A stretch of 64,000 nucleotides of DNA from Methylophaga thalassica. Its GTDB lineage: Bacteria; Pseudomonadota; Gammaproteobacteria; Nitrosococcales; Methylophagaceae. Position 1 is the first letter of the stretch; every line of letters begins with the position of its first letter. The notes beneath the pieces are model-generated. The model did no database searches, had not been told where the DNA came from, and was given only the letters and a program-made list of their open reading frames with translations. The DNA lies in assembly GCF_030159795.1 (NCBI RefSeq), contig NZ_BSND01000005.1, positions 558,001 to 622,000 on the forward strand. The letters are read 5' to 3'. The translations under genes were made by a program, and so were the position numbers. Of the stretch, positions 43,208 through 51,850 are shown piece after piece.

Positions 43208-46200
43208 ATGGCAGCCACAGGTAAAACCACATCAGAACTCGACTTCGAAGAGGCTATTGAAGCTTACCTTGTTGGCAAAGCAGGTTATGACATCGCCCTG
43301 AACACGCAGTTTGATGCCGAACTGGCGCTGGATGCCACGACCCTGCTCGCTTTCATCAAGACCACACAGGAAGACACCTACAACGCCCTGAAAGCGAGCT
43401 ACGGCGCTCAAATTGATACGGCACTGACCAAACGTATCGCCAGTGAATGCGACCAACGTGGGCTGCTGGATGTGATTCGAAACGGCGTCAAAGATCGCGG
43501 TCAATTGATTCGCCTTGCGTTCTTTCGCCCCGCATCCACACTCAACCCCGAAACCGAAAAGCGTTACCAGCAAAATAAACTAACGGTCATGCGGCAGGTG
43601 CACTATGACCTTACCAACAACAACTCCATCGACATGCTACTGTCACTGAACGGCTTACCTATCGCGACGGTCGAGCTCAAAAATGCATTCACCGGTCAGA
43701 AGACGATCAATGCTATCAAGCAGTACATCAAAGACCGCAAGCCGACAGCCAAAACGCCACTGATTCAGTTCAAAAAACGTGCGCTCGTTCACTTCGCTGT
43801 CGACACCGATGAGGCGTTTATGACGACACGCCTTGCTGGTGAACATACCTTCTTCCTGCCATTCAACAAGGGCAACAACGGCGGCAAAGGCAATTCCGAC
43901 CAGCACAACCACGTCACGGGTTACAAGACCGGCTATCTGTGGGAAGATGTCTGGCAGCGCGATAGCTGGCTGGACATCCTCCACCGTTTCATTCACTTAC
44001 AAGTGGAAGAGAAACGCGACCCGGACACGGGCAAAAAGACCAGCAAGGAAACGCTCATTTTCCCTCGTTATCATCAGTTGTCAGCGACTCGCACCTTATT
44101 AAAACAAACCAAGCTCGACGGCGTCGGCCAGAACTACCTGATTCAACATAGTGCCGGTTCGGGTAAAACCAATACCATCTCATGGACAGCGCATCAACTC
44201 GCCAGCCTGCATGGTGATGACAATAAGCCAGTCTTCAATACCGTTGTCGTTATCTCCGACCGTCGCAACCTCGACAAGCAACTACAGGACAGCATCTACC
44301 AAATCGACCACAAGCTAGGTGTTGTTGAGAAAATCGATGAGAACAAGTCTTCATCCGATTTAGCGAATGCACTCAACGCCGGTACAAAGATTATTATCAC
44401 CACGCTTCAAAAGTTCTCCTTCATTCTGGATAAGGTTGAGAACTTCATTGACCGACGCTTTGCCGTCATTATCGATGAGGCGCACAGCAGTCAGGGTGGC
44501 CGGAGTGCATCCAATCTTCGTGTCGTGCTCGGCAAGCATGATGATGAAGAGGCGTTGGCCACCGCAGAAGCCGAAGACGACAAACTACCAGAAGAGAAAA
44601 CCACCGAAGACCTGGTGCTGGAAGAAATCAAAAAGAAAGGCAAGCAATCCAACCTGAGTTTCTACGCCTTCACAGCAACACCTAAGGCCAAGACACTGGA
44701 GATATTCGGTGTTGATGATGGCAACGGCATACCGCGACCATTCCATTTGTACAGCATGCGGCAAGCAATAGAAGAGCGTTTCATTCTGGACGTGCTCAAG
44801 CACTACACCACCTACAAAACCTACTACGAACTGTCGAAAAAGGTGGATGACGATCCGGAAGTAGACGAGAAGAAAGCCAAACGCGCTATCGCCCGCTTTA
44901 TGAGCTTGCACCCTCATAACCTTGCCCAGAAAACCGAAATAATGGTCGAGCACTACCGTCGCTTCACCGCAAAGAAAATCGCCGGTAAAGCCAAAGCGAT
45001 GGTCGTGACTCGCTCACGTCTGCACGCCGTTCGATACAAGCAGGCATTCGATAAATACATCAAAGAAAATGGCTACAACGATATGAAGACGCTGGTGGCC
45101 TTCTCAGGCACAGTCAATGATCCAGATGACGATACCGTGGCATATACAGAAGCAGGCATGAATGGCTTTGGTGAGAAAGAGCTTCCAGAGAAGTTTGCCA
45201 GCCGTGAGTACCATATCCTGATTGTCGCCGAGAAGTATCAAACTGGCTTCGATCAGCCACTGCTGCATACGATGTTTGTGGACAAGCCACTGAAGGATTT
45301 GAAGGCGGTACAAACACTATCACGACTCAATCGTTCGACCAGCGGCAAGGCCGACACATTCGTACTCGATTTCGCCAATGAAATGGAAGAGATCAAGGAG
45401 AGCTTTCGTCCCTACTTCCAAGAAACCGAAATCGATGAGCCGACTGACCCCAATCAGCTTTACACGCTTCAGCAAAAGATCGACAGCTTTCATATCATTC
45501 GCCCGCAAGAAGTAGATGAGTTTTCAGCGGTGTATTTCAAACCGATGGCGAACCAAACTAAGCGAGATCACGGTCAGCTTAACAAATGGATCGACCCAGC
45601 AGTACAACGCTACAAGGATGAGTTCAGAGAGTCTTCAGCAGGCGTTTATGATGAGCGATACACAGAAGATGGGGAAGAGTTTAAAAGCAGTCTACAAGGC
45701 TTTGTGCGGCTATATAGCTTCCTCAGCCAGATCATTGACTGGCAGGATATTGAACTCGAAAAACTGTATGCCTATGGCCGTTATTTGCTGACCAAACTGC
45801 CAAGACGAGATGGCGGTGGCACTATCGACCTTGATGAAGAAGTTGAGCTGTCAGCCTATCGTAACGAGAAGACATTTGAAGGCAGCGGATCGCTACAAGT
45901 AAACGAAACTCGGCCTGTGTATGGCGCAACGGAAGTAGGCACTGGAGGTAAACACGAAGATCCTAAATCGCCGCTGTCTGCCGTCATCATGGTTATCAAC
46001 GAACGATTCGGGACTGACTTCACTGACGAAGATAAACTGCTATTCGATCAAATCTCTGGCGATATGCTTAACAACGACAAACTGGCTGAGCAAGCACGAG
46101 CGGGTTCAAAAGAGAAGTTCAAGGTGGTGTTTGAACCCAAAGTCATTGAGGCATTCGTGGATAGGCAGGGACGTAACGAGAAGATCGTCAATGAATTTAT

Positions 46201-46288
46201 GGCGAATGGAGATATGAGAAACCTCATTATCGCTGCCCTGCTGGATGATGTTTACAATCGATCACAGTCAACACCGAAACTAGGCTGA
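43208..46288 (+). CDS. hsdR: Type I restriction system endonuclease/translocase subunit (HsdR)
   Basis: 1026 residues. The N-terminal nuclease domain has LPIATVELKNAFTGQ (E-x-K of the PD-(D/E)XK fold). The SF2 translocase has Walker A HSAGSGKTNTISW, VIIDEAHSSQGG (DEAH) and the second-lobe helicase motifs (EKYQTGFDQP, TLSRLNRS). HsdR translocates DNA and cuts unmethylated DNA at a distance. The gene follows hsdS after 27 bp, giving an intact hsdMSR operon. It ends about 120 bp before the right half-tRNA, so the operon sits at the right end of island B. Confidence 0.94.
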   Translation: MAATGKTTSELDFEEAIEAYLVGKAGYDIALNTQFDAELALDATTLLAFIKTTQEDTYNALKASYGAQIDTALTKRIASECDQRGLLDVIRNGVKDRGQLIRLAFFRPASTLNPETEKRYQQNKLTVMRQVHYDLTNNNSIDMLLSLNGLPIATVELKNAFTGQKTINAIKQYIKDRKPTAKTPLIQFKKRALVHFAVDTDEAFMTTRLAGEHTFFLPFNKGNNGGKGNSDQHNHVTGYKTGYLWEDVWQRDSWLDILHRFIHLQVEEKRDPDTGKKTSKETLIFPRYHQLSATRTLLKQTKLDGVGQNYLIQHSAGSGKTNTISWTAHQLASLHGDDNKPVFNTVVVISDRRNLDKQLQDSIYQIDHKLGVVEKIDENKSSSDLANALNAGTKIIITTLQKFSFILDKVENFIDRRFAVIIDEAHSSQGGRSASNLRVVLGKHDDEEALATAEAEDDKLPEEKTTEDLVLEEIKKKGKQSNLSFYAFTATPKAKTLEIFGVDDGNGIPRPFHLYSMRQAIEERFILDVLKHYTTYKTYYELSKKVDDDPEVDEKKAKRAIARFMSLHPHNLAQKTEIMVEHYRRFTAKKIAGKAKAMVVTRSRLHAVRYKQAFDKYIKENGYNDMKTLVAFSGTVNDPDDDTVAYTEAGMNGFGEKELPEKFASREYHILIVAEKYQTGFDQPLLHTMFVDKPLKDLKAVQTLSRLNRSTSGKADTFVLDFANEMEEIKESFRPYFQETEIDEPTDPNQLYTLQQKIDSFHIIRPQEVDEFSAVYFKPMANQTKRDHGQLNKWIDPAVQRYKDEFRESSAGVYDERYTEDGEEFKSSLQGFVRLYSFLSQIIDWQDIELEKLYAYGRYLLTKLPRRDGGGTIDLDEEVELSAYRNEKTFEGSGSLQVNETRPVYGATEVGTGGKHEDPKSPLSAVIMVINERFGTDFTDEDKLLFDQISGDMLNNDKLAEQARAGSKEKFKVVFEPKVIEAFVDRQGRNEKIVNEFMANGDMRNLIIAALLDDVYNRSQSTPKLG

Positions 46289-46406
46289 CGGTTGCACGGC
46301 GTCCGCGCCTAGCAGCCGGAAGATGACCGGCAGTTAAAGTAAAAACTCCCAATAATCAAGGAATTGCCTTGCGGTAGAAGGCAACTTCGATATTGCTCTG
46401 GAGGAT

Positions 46407-46466
46407 TTAGGAGGGGGACGCTCTATCCTGCTGAGCTACGGGGACATTGGTCAGGCATTATAACAG
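46407..46466 (-). repeat. att site: displaced 5' half of tRNA-Arg(CCU) with its promoter
   Basis: 46407-46466 matches 28288-28347 with two mismatches in 60 bp. It covers the anticodon loop, the 5' half of the tRNA (to 46445) and the TATAAT -10 box (46457-46462, minus). Similarity starts exactly at the anticodon loop TTAGGAG. Together with 1336-1380 it rebuilds a complete tRNA, so this is most likely the original chromosomal 5' half left at the right border. Confidence 0.85.
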
Positions 46467-46551
46467 CGATAAGCATTAAGCTCGAAAACTGAATATTGTT
46501 TGTTGATTAATCGTCATAGGATCGGCGGTTAAACGGTAACGATACAAACAA

Positions 46552-46577
46552 AAAAGCCGTCACTCTATGACGGCTTT
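46552..46577. terminator. Terminator downstream of the first VPxPA-CTERM gene
   Basis: Stem AAAGCCGTCA / TGACGGCTTT with a CTCTA loop, preceded by A-rich sequence that forms the U tract on the minus-strand transcript. Confidence 0.85.
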
Positions 46578-46601
46578 AAACGTTTGAAATACTGAAATTA
46601 A

Positions 46602-47114
46602 CTAGACAGCTTGTTTTGCTTTGCGACGTAAGCCCATAAAACCAAGTAGCGCAGGAGCAAATAACAAAGCAGCCGGTGGCAAAGGCACCGCAGAAACATT
46701 GAAAGAGGTAAAACGAACTTCACCCGGATTTTGTAAAATGTTGAGGTTAATTGATTGTGGTACATCACCCGCAGGATGCCAAGTTATATAAGCTAACTCT
46801 TTTGCCCCAACCCAGCTTATACCATTAGCCAACCATTTCTGTGTATTGATGATAATATCGCCGGTATCAAACAGGTCCGATAAAGAGTAGGAGTAATGAT
46901 CAGATTTTGCATTGAAAACAGAAAACTCTCCGAAAGATAATATCCCATCATCGTTCAGGTCTTCTGCTACAAAATTACCGGAGAACTTGAATTTACCACC
47001 ATCGTTAATAGGCCATCCGGCTTCAAAATCGGCTTTAACAACAGTTGCAGCCCATGTGGCCTGTGATAATGTCAATAAAACTAAACTGAATAGCATCCAC
47101 ACTATTTTTTTCAT
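46602..47114 (-). CDS. VPxPA-CTERM (PEP-CTERM-like) exported protein
   Basis: 170 residues from the ATG at 47114, with GGAAA upstream; the frame extends to 47189, but that part is riboswitch RNA. A signal peptide (KKIVWMLFSLVLLTLSQATWA), a beta-rich body with DLNDDGILSFGEF (possible calcium-binding loop) and a C-terminal sorting signal (VPLPPAALLFAPALLGFMG then RRKAKQ) are present. Such tails are cut and anchored by an exosortase/archaeosortase-type enzyme in exopolysaccharide-producing bacteria. The protein is under a c-di-GMP riboswitch candidate, which fits a biofilm-matrix role. Confidence 0.8.
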   Translation of the reverse strand: MKKIVWMLFSLVLLTLSQATWAATVVKADFEAGWPINDGGKFKFSGNFVAEDLNDDGILSFGEFSVFNAKSDHYSYSLSDLFDTGDIIINTQKWLANGISWVGAKELAYITWHPAGDVPQSINLNILQNPGEVRFTSFNVSAVPLPPAALLFAPALLGFMGLRRKAKQAV

Positions 47115-47131
47115 AAGAAATTTCCATGTCG

Positions 47132-47206
47132 TGCAACCCAGCCCTGATGCCACTAATGCACAGCTGTAGGTTTTCCGTCCCTGACTCACATCAGGTTTGG
47201 CGATAA
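47132..47206 (-). promoter_or_regulatory. c-di-GMP-I (GEMM) riboswitch candidate, copy 1
   Basis: On the minus strand the sequence contains GCCAAACCTGA and TCAGGGACGGAAAACC, then a variable stem and AGGGCTGGGTTGC, just before the start codon at 47114. It shares the GEMM-I pattern (AAACC, GGGACGnAAAGCC, GCyGGGTTgC) with copy 2 at 48264-48345. The P2 loop (TGTGAG) differs from the common GNRA loop. It directs the downstream exported protein. Confidence 0.75.
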
Positions 47207-47502
47207 TATGTTGAACAAAATTAATAAATTAAAGTTAACTTGCTATGTCGCGTAACAGATGAACACTTATATTCTGTTGTTAACAGGTTACTTAAATTGA
47301 ATTAGAAAAAAAATCATCCTTAAGTATGATTTTTTTAAAAAATTGACTTTAAATTCATAGTAAAAATTGAGTCAAAAAAATGTTCAGAGAGAATATTAAC
47401 TCACGTCAACATATCTCTAATTGAGTTCAGATTAAGAAGACTATATGGAGTTAGGCAAGATATGTTCGGTAACCAGCTTGTCATGGTCGGACAATCAGGG
47501 AC
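47207..47502. other. AT-rich intergenic spacer
   Basis: About 300 bp of AT-rich sequence upstream of riboswitch copy 1. It must hold the promoter of the 46602-47114 gene. I see no further gene or repeat in it. Confidence 0.5.
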
Positions 47503-47538
47503 AAAAAAAGCCGTTACATTTTGTAACGGCTTTTTTTT
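47503..47538. terminator. Terminator downstream of the second VPxPA-CTERM gene
   Basis: A long stem, AAAAAAAGCCGTTACA / TGTAACGGCTTTTTTT, with a short loop. Active in either direction. Confidence 0.9.
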
Positions 47539-47564
47539 ATGAAACGCCAGTATCTATTGATTGA

Positions 47565-48245
47565 TTATGCAGCTTGTTTGGCTTTACGGCGAAGTCCCAT
47601 AAAACCAAGCAAAGCCGGAGCAAACATAAATGCAGCCGCTGGAATAGGCACTTCCGACACAGGCGCGATGCCTGCGGCACCTACGGTGAAGCCATGCCAG
47701 CCTTCACTTGTATGAGTAAAACTGAACGAGTCAAATAACCCTTCAAGAATAATCACTCCATGTAGCTCGGCAAACTTAGAGGTAGTAAATCCAGTACCGT
47801 CAGAATACAGGGTGGGTGATCCCGAACCGTACTTCCCTAAACCAGTACTATCAAATTTAATTTTTGTATCACCAAAATCAACATTATTTGCGTTCCAGCT
47901 GACAAGGGCAATGTAAGGATTCAGCACTGTTTCTGAAAATTTTATTTCTACTGTACCACCGGTACTCAAACCGATAATTTCACGTGATGATGGAAGATTG
48001 CTAACCGTCCCATTGGTGTAGGCATTACCCCACCAATTATCTGTCGCTCCCGATTCTATGAAATAAGCATCAGAACTTGAGCTAAAACCAACACTGACAT
48101 TGTCACTACCAAACGCCATGGTTCCAGATGCAGTTTTTTGACTTGTTTTTGTCCAGTCTGTCCAGCCAATATTTGCAGCATGAGCCGATATCGTTAACAT
48201 CGATGCTGACAGAGCAAGGGTTGTTGCAAAAAATTTTTTATACAT
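47565..48245 (-). CDS. VPxPA-CTERM (PEP-CTERM-like) exported protein
   Basis: 226 residues from the ATG at 48245. A signal peptide (KKFFATTLALSASMLTISAHA) is followed by a beta-rich body of about 170 residues with no enzyme motif. The C-terminal sorting signal VPIPAAAFMFAPALLGFMG ends in RRKAKQ, identical over the last 19 residues apart from the final position to the neighbour at 46602. The bodies differ, so the tail is a shared sorting module. It has its own c-di-GMP riboswitch candidate and its own terminator, so the two genes are regulated in parallel, not as one operon. Confidence 0.8.
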   Translation of the reverse strand: MYKKFFATTLALSASMLTISAHAANIGWTDWTKTSQKTASGTMAFGSDNVSVGFSSSSDAYFIESGATDNWWGNAYTNGTVSNLPSSREIIGLSTGGTVEIKFSETVLNPYIALVSWNANNVDFGDTKIKFDSTGLGKYGSGSPTLYSDGTGFTTSKFAELHGVIILEGLFDSFSFTHTSEGWHGFTVGAAGIAPVSEVPIPAAAFMFAPALLGFMGLRRKAKQAA

Positions 48246-48263
48246 GTCCCATATCCCAATAAT

Positions 48264-48345
48264 TTTGCAACCCAGCCCTGTCAAGACTTCAATATACAGC
48301 TGTAGGCTTTCCGTCCCTGACTCACATCAGGTTTGGCGTTAATGT
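48264..48345 (-). promoter_or_regulatory. c-di-GMP-I (GEMM) riboswitch candidate, copy 2
   Basis: The minus strand reads GCCAAACCTGATGTGAG, then TCAGGGACGGAAAGCC, a variable P3 arm with ACAGCTG, and CAGGGCTGGGTTGC. The AAACC...GGGACGnAAAGCC...GGGTTGC spine is the conserved GEMM-I core. The 3' end lies about 20 bp before the start at 48245, so control of translation start or of a short leader is likely. Confidence 0.78.
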
Positions 48346-48687
48346 GTTGAACACGATGAGATAATAATATAACTATTTAATTTCGCAACAGGTAACCACC
48401 AACAATCAGTTGCGCACTATTAACTTGCCTTAATTAATTAAAAATTACATTGTACTTTGGTACTAATTTATTAAAAAAAAGACATTCCATTCTTCCTCAA
48501 CACAATGTTTATAGAGGAAAATTCGATACGTTTTCAGCATAAGTGAAAAATAACTTAATCCTCACTCGGCAGAACACAATTTACCCATATCCACCCACCG
48601 TGTTTGAAATGCAAAAGTCAGTGCCCCCCATTAAGATCATTAACTTACCAGTAACGTGATAGACATCATGCTTTCGTATAAAAGCAG
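48346..48687. other. AT-rich intergenic spacer
   Basis: Divergent region between the riboswitch-controlled gene (minus) and the chemoreceptor gene (plus). No gene or repeat seen. The promoter for copy 2 of the riboswitch must lie here. Confidence 0.5.
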
Positions 48688-48714
48688 TTAACTTTTACTT
48701 TTCACTGCCGATAT
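48688..48714 (+). promoter_or_regulatory. FliA (sigma-28) promoter candidate for the PAS-MCP gene
   Basis: TTAACTTT-N11-GCCGATAT, close to the sigma-28 consensus TAAAGTTT-N11-GCCGATAA, 53 bp before the start codon. Matching sites precede flgM and cheV in this window. Confidence 0.7.
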
Positions 48715-48766
48715 AAGATGCATACAATTAAATTGCACACTATTTGCAAAGAGGCGAAAAAAAGAC

Positions 48767-50083
48767 ATGTTTGGTAAAACAAAGCAGTTAATCACCGAGA
48801 ATGCGTTATTAAAAAACGAACTCACTCCCTTGCAGGAGATTTTCAGCGCCATGCAGTCATCACTGGCCATTATTGAGTTCACACCTGAAGGTATCATCAC
48901 CGCAGTAAACGACAATTTTTCTCGGGTAACAGGTTATTCCTCTTCTGAACTGATAGGACAGCATCATCAACTGTTATGCGATAAATACGAAGTTGAATCT
49001 TCCCGATATAAAGATTTTTGGAAGCATCTAAAGAACGGTGAGTATTTTTCAGGGGAAGTATTACGCAAGCATAAAAACGGCCATGATATATGGCTGGAAG
49101 CCAATTATTTCCCAATAAAAAATGGTGAAGGCCGTGTCGTTAAAATTTTTAAGATTGCTAACGATGTGACCGAACGTGTAGAACATTCTCGTAGTAATGA
49201 TAGTTTGCTATCTGCAATCGATCGTTCAATGGCTATCATAGAGTTTGATATGGGAGGTCGTGTCACCAATGCCAATCAAAATTTTCTGAGCCTTATGGGA
49301 TATAAGCTTGATGAAGTGAAAGGACAGCACCATAGAATTTTTTGTGACTCAGACTATGTAAAAAGTCCTGAATATGCCAAGTTCTGGGAACAATTGAATG
49401 AGGGACGTTTTATTGCAGACAATTTTAAACGGATAAATAAATATCAATCTGCTGTTTGGTTGGAAGCCACCTATAACCCTATATTCGATAGTAATGGCAA
49501 GCCCTATCGAGTCATTAAATTTGCCACTGACATTACTGAAAAAGTTCGCTGTTCCGAGGAAGAAAAAGCGGCCGCTAACACAGCCTATACAATATCACTG
49601 GAGACAGAAAAGTTATCCTCGACAGGTGAAGATATTATTTTTAAAACCATTGATAAACTTGAAGAATTGAAACAACAATTCAGTCATTCATCAACCGAGT
49701 TGGAACAGCTAGGTGTAGAAACCGCACAAATATCATTTATCGTTAAAACGATCAGCGATATCACTGAACAAACAAACTTACTCGCCTTAAATGCCGCAAT
49801 AGAAGCTGCAAGAGCGGGTGATAGTGGGCGTGGTTTTGCTGTTGTGGCTGATGAAGTTCGCTCACTGGCGACACGGACCTCACAATCAACGGCCGAAATA
49901 GCGAGCATGATTAATAAAATCCAGTCTAAAAGTGATTCCGTCATAAAAAGTATGTCCGGAAGCATGTCGGGTGTCGAATCAGGCGTTGAGTTTGCTAATA
50001 CCGCAGGGAATACCATCAGCCAAATCAGAAGCGGTGCAAAAAAAGTCGTGGAAGTGGTAGAAAATTTATCGAATCTTCACTAA
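48767..50083 (+). CDS. Soluble PAS-PAS methyl-accepting chemotaxis protein (BdlA-like)
   Basis: 438 residues, no membrane segment or signal peptide. PAS 1 covers about residues 27-140 ([34 protein letters not shown]), PAS 2 about 145-265 ([19 protein letters not shown]). They are followed by a short MCP signalling domain with the conserved hairpin tip ([18 protein letters not shown], then [15 protein letters not shown]). This is the architecture of BdlA, the biofilm-dispersion receptor of Pseudomonas. The FliA-type promoter places it in the flagellar regulon. The adjacent c-di-GMP genes make a role in attachment or dispersal plausible, but the ligand is unknown. Confidence 0.85.
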   Translation: MFGKTKQLITENALLKNELTPLQEIFSAMQSSLAIIEFTPEGIITAVNDNFSRVTGYSSSELIGQHHQLLCDKYEVESSRYKDFWKHLKNGEYFSGEVLRKHKNGHDIWLEANYFPIKNGEGRVVKIFKIANDVTERVEHSRSNDSLLSAIDRSMAIIEFDMGGRVTNANQNFLSLMGYKLDEVKGQHHRIFCDSDYVKSPEYAKFWEQLNEGRFIADNFKRINKYQSAVWLEATYNPIFDSNGKPYRVIKFATDITEKVRCSEEEKAAANTAYTISLETEKLSSTGEDIIFKTIDKLEELKQQFSHSSTELEQLGVETAQISFIVKTISDITEQTNLLALNAAIEAARAGDSGRGFAVVADEVRSLATRTSQSTAEIASMINKIQSKSDSVIKSMSGSMSGVESGVEFANTAGNTISQIRSGAKKVVEVVENLSNLH

Positions 50084-50101
50084 CACTATTAGTGATAAAC
50101 C

Positions 50102-50131
50102 ATCGAGCCGCACACAGGTGTGTGGCTCGAT
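50102..50131. terminator. Terminator between the chemoreceptor and mneA genes
   Basis: A 14-bp stem with one G-T pair, ATCGAGCCGCACAC / GTGTGTGGCTCGAT, and a two-base loop. It lies between convergent genes. Confidence 0.75.
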
Positions 50132-50159
50132 AATATTTATTGTGCCCTTGTCACAGGGT

Positions 50160-50714
50160 TTACCATGGAATAATGGTTAAACCAACAATAACAAATACTA
50201 GGGAAGCAGCCCATCTAGCCACATTCAAAGGGATCACTTTCAACATGGCTTCTCCTGCGTATACTACTGGAACATTGGCTAATAACATGCCAATTGTCGT
50301 GCCCAGTGTCACCATAAAAATATTTTGGTAGGTTGCAGCAAGCGCAATAGTAGCGACTTGCGTTTTATCACCAATCTCAGCAATGAAAAATAACACGGTG
50401 GTAACGACAAACGCCCCGTATCTAGCATATTTAATCGCATCATCATCTTCCTTGTCTGGTATCAATAACCAAGCGGCCATCGCAATAAAACTCAAGCCCA
50501 GTATCCACTGACCTGTTGGACCAAGAATAAATTGTCCAAGCCAGGTGCCCAGCCAGGCAGATGCAGCATGATTGAGGAGTGTAGCAACAAGGATTCCAGC
50601 CACGATGGCTGATTTATGGCTAAAACGTGCAGCTAGCATTAAAGATAAAAGCTGGGTTTTATCACCAATTTCCGCTAGCGAAACCGTGAGAACAGAAGTA
50701 AAGAAAGCATCCAT
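50160..50714 (-). CDS. mneA: GDT1/TMEM165-family manganese exporter (MneA-like)
   Basis: 184 residues from the ATG at 50714; the 18-residue upstream extension in the open frame is leader RNA. Six membrane helices form two homologous halves, each with the family motif E-x-G-D-K-T: LAEIGDKTQLLSL near the N terminus and FIAEIGDKTQVATI in the second half. The UPF0016 family exports Mn2+ (MneA in Vibrio). It is preceded by a yybP-ykoY manganese riboswitch candidate, which supports this substrate. Confidence 0.9.
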   Translation of the reverse strand: MDAFFTSVLTVSLAEIGDKTQLLSLMLAARFSHKSAIVAGILVATLLNHAASAWLGTWLGQFILGPTGQWILGLSFIAMAAWLLIPDKEDDDAIKYARYGAFVVTTVLFFIAEIGDKTQVATIALAATYQNIFMVTLGTTIGMLLANVPVVYAGEAMLKVIPLNVARWAASLVFVIVGLTIIPW

Positions 50715-50778
50715 TAAATAAACTCCGGCGGGATAACAATACCAAGACAAACAACGATCTCCCGCCAAGAGGAATCAT

Positions 50779-50908
50779 TATTTGTCTCAGGTCTTGTCAA
50801 TACCAGCAAGCTGGTACGAAACTGCCATGGACCTTGAGGGTCCAATTATGTTGACAGCTTCAAACACCGGTAGGTGAGTAGACTACTCCCCCAAGACGAT
50901 GACAATAT
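50779..50908 (-). promoter_or_regulatory. yybP-ykoY manganese riboswitch candidate
   Basis: On the minus strand the leader reads ATTGTCATCGTCTTGGGGGAGTAG in two parts, then GTCAACATAA, internal hairpins and GACAAGACCTGAGACAAA. GGGGAGTAG followed downstream by CCTGAGA, with the closing stem GTCTTG/CAAGAC, is the conserved yybP-ykoY core. It lies 65 bp before the mneA start. This riboswitch class senses Mn2+ and controls manganese exporters. Another hairpin (GGCGGGAGATC region / GATAACAATACC... CCCGCC) lies between it and the start and could be the expression platform. Confidence 0.85.
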
Positions 50909-51048
50909 TCTAGCTGGTATCTAACTATTTGCCTATGGTTAATCTGCATTTTTTATTGGCGGCTTTTATCCAATGAGCGCATTATCCAATCGCAGGTAAC
51001 AACACTCATCAACTTAATTAATCTGCTATAAACGTATACTGAAATACA

Positions 51049-51681
51049 ATGTCTGACATGGTTATCAAACTTGCAGAGCAAAGCTACCTTCTTAAAGGAG
51101 TTGCAAAACAGATTGCAGAAAACTTGCTAACCGAAATAAATCAGATAAGCGCACTCTCCCCTTTTCGACAAATGTCGACTAAGCGCGGATATTATGTAGG
51201 AGCAAAAATGACCAATTGTGGTGACTTAGGCTGGGTAAGTGATAACAAGGGATACCGTTATACAGCTATTGACCCACTGACAAATATGCCGTGGCCATCT
51301 ATGCCTGAGTTATTTGAATCGCTGGCAGAAGAAAATGCCTCATTGGTAGATTTTCAACATTTCCAGCCTAATGCTTGTCTTATCAATCAGTACACTCCCG
51401 GTGTCGGTATGGGCTTGCACCAGGATAAGGACGAAAAAGACTTCACTCAGCCTATTGTTTCCGTCTCTCTCGGCGTACCAGCCATATTTCAATTTGGTGG
51501 TAATAAACGCAATGAAACACCTAATTACCATTTACTTGAGCATGGTGATATCGTCATCTGGGGAGGTGTTGACCGTTTACGCTTTCATGGTATAAAGCCG
51601 ATCAAACTCGCTCATCACACTCTAACCGGTCAATTTAGATATAACCTGACATTTCGCAATACAGGGACGACTATCGACTAG
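51049..51681 (+). CDS. alkB: AlkB-type DNA/RNA alkylation-repair dioxygenase
   Basis: 210 residues, the length of bacterial AlkB. Fe(II)-binding residues are seen in GMGLHQDKDEKDF (His-x-Asp) and the later LRFHGIKPI (His), and 2-oxoglutarate-binding arginines in RYNLTFRNTG. NQYTPGVGMGLHQD is highly conserved in AlkB. The enzyme removes 1-methyladenine and 3-methylcytosine lesions by oxidative demethylation. It stands alone in the sense direction after the mneA riboswitch region; no ada gene is nearby. No LexA or Ada box recognised upstream. Confidence 0.93.
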   Translation: MSDMVIKLAEQSYLLKGVAKQIAENLLTEINQISALSPFRQMSTKRGYYVGAKMTNCGDLGWVSDNKGYRYTAIDPLTNMPWPSMPELFESLAEENASLVDFQHFQPNACLINQYTPGVGMGLHQDKDEKDFTQPIVSVSLGVPAIFQFGGNKRNETPNYHLLEHGDIVIWGGVDRLRFHGIKPIKLAHHTLTGQFRYNLTFRNTGTTID

Positions 51682-51850
51682 ACTAAAAAAAACGTTATAC
51701 GCATAATGATTAGATTTAGAGTCTGAAAGCCAAGTTTAATTGAGGCATTTTGATACTTTTAACTAGCAGCCTACAGGTTTCGTAAGCTGTCTTTAGTGGC
51801 TTTATTGCAGGATGCGCGGTCAGAAGTGCCACATAATCAGGTAAACCATC

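Noticed and set aside
47115-47189. N-terminal extension of the first VPxPA-CTERM protein
   Set aside because: The extension translates the riboswitch aptamer; the start at 47114 gives a proper signal peptide.
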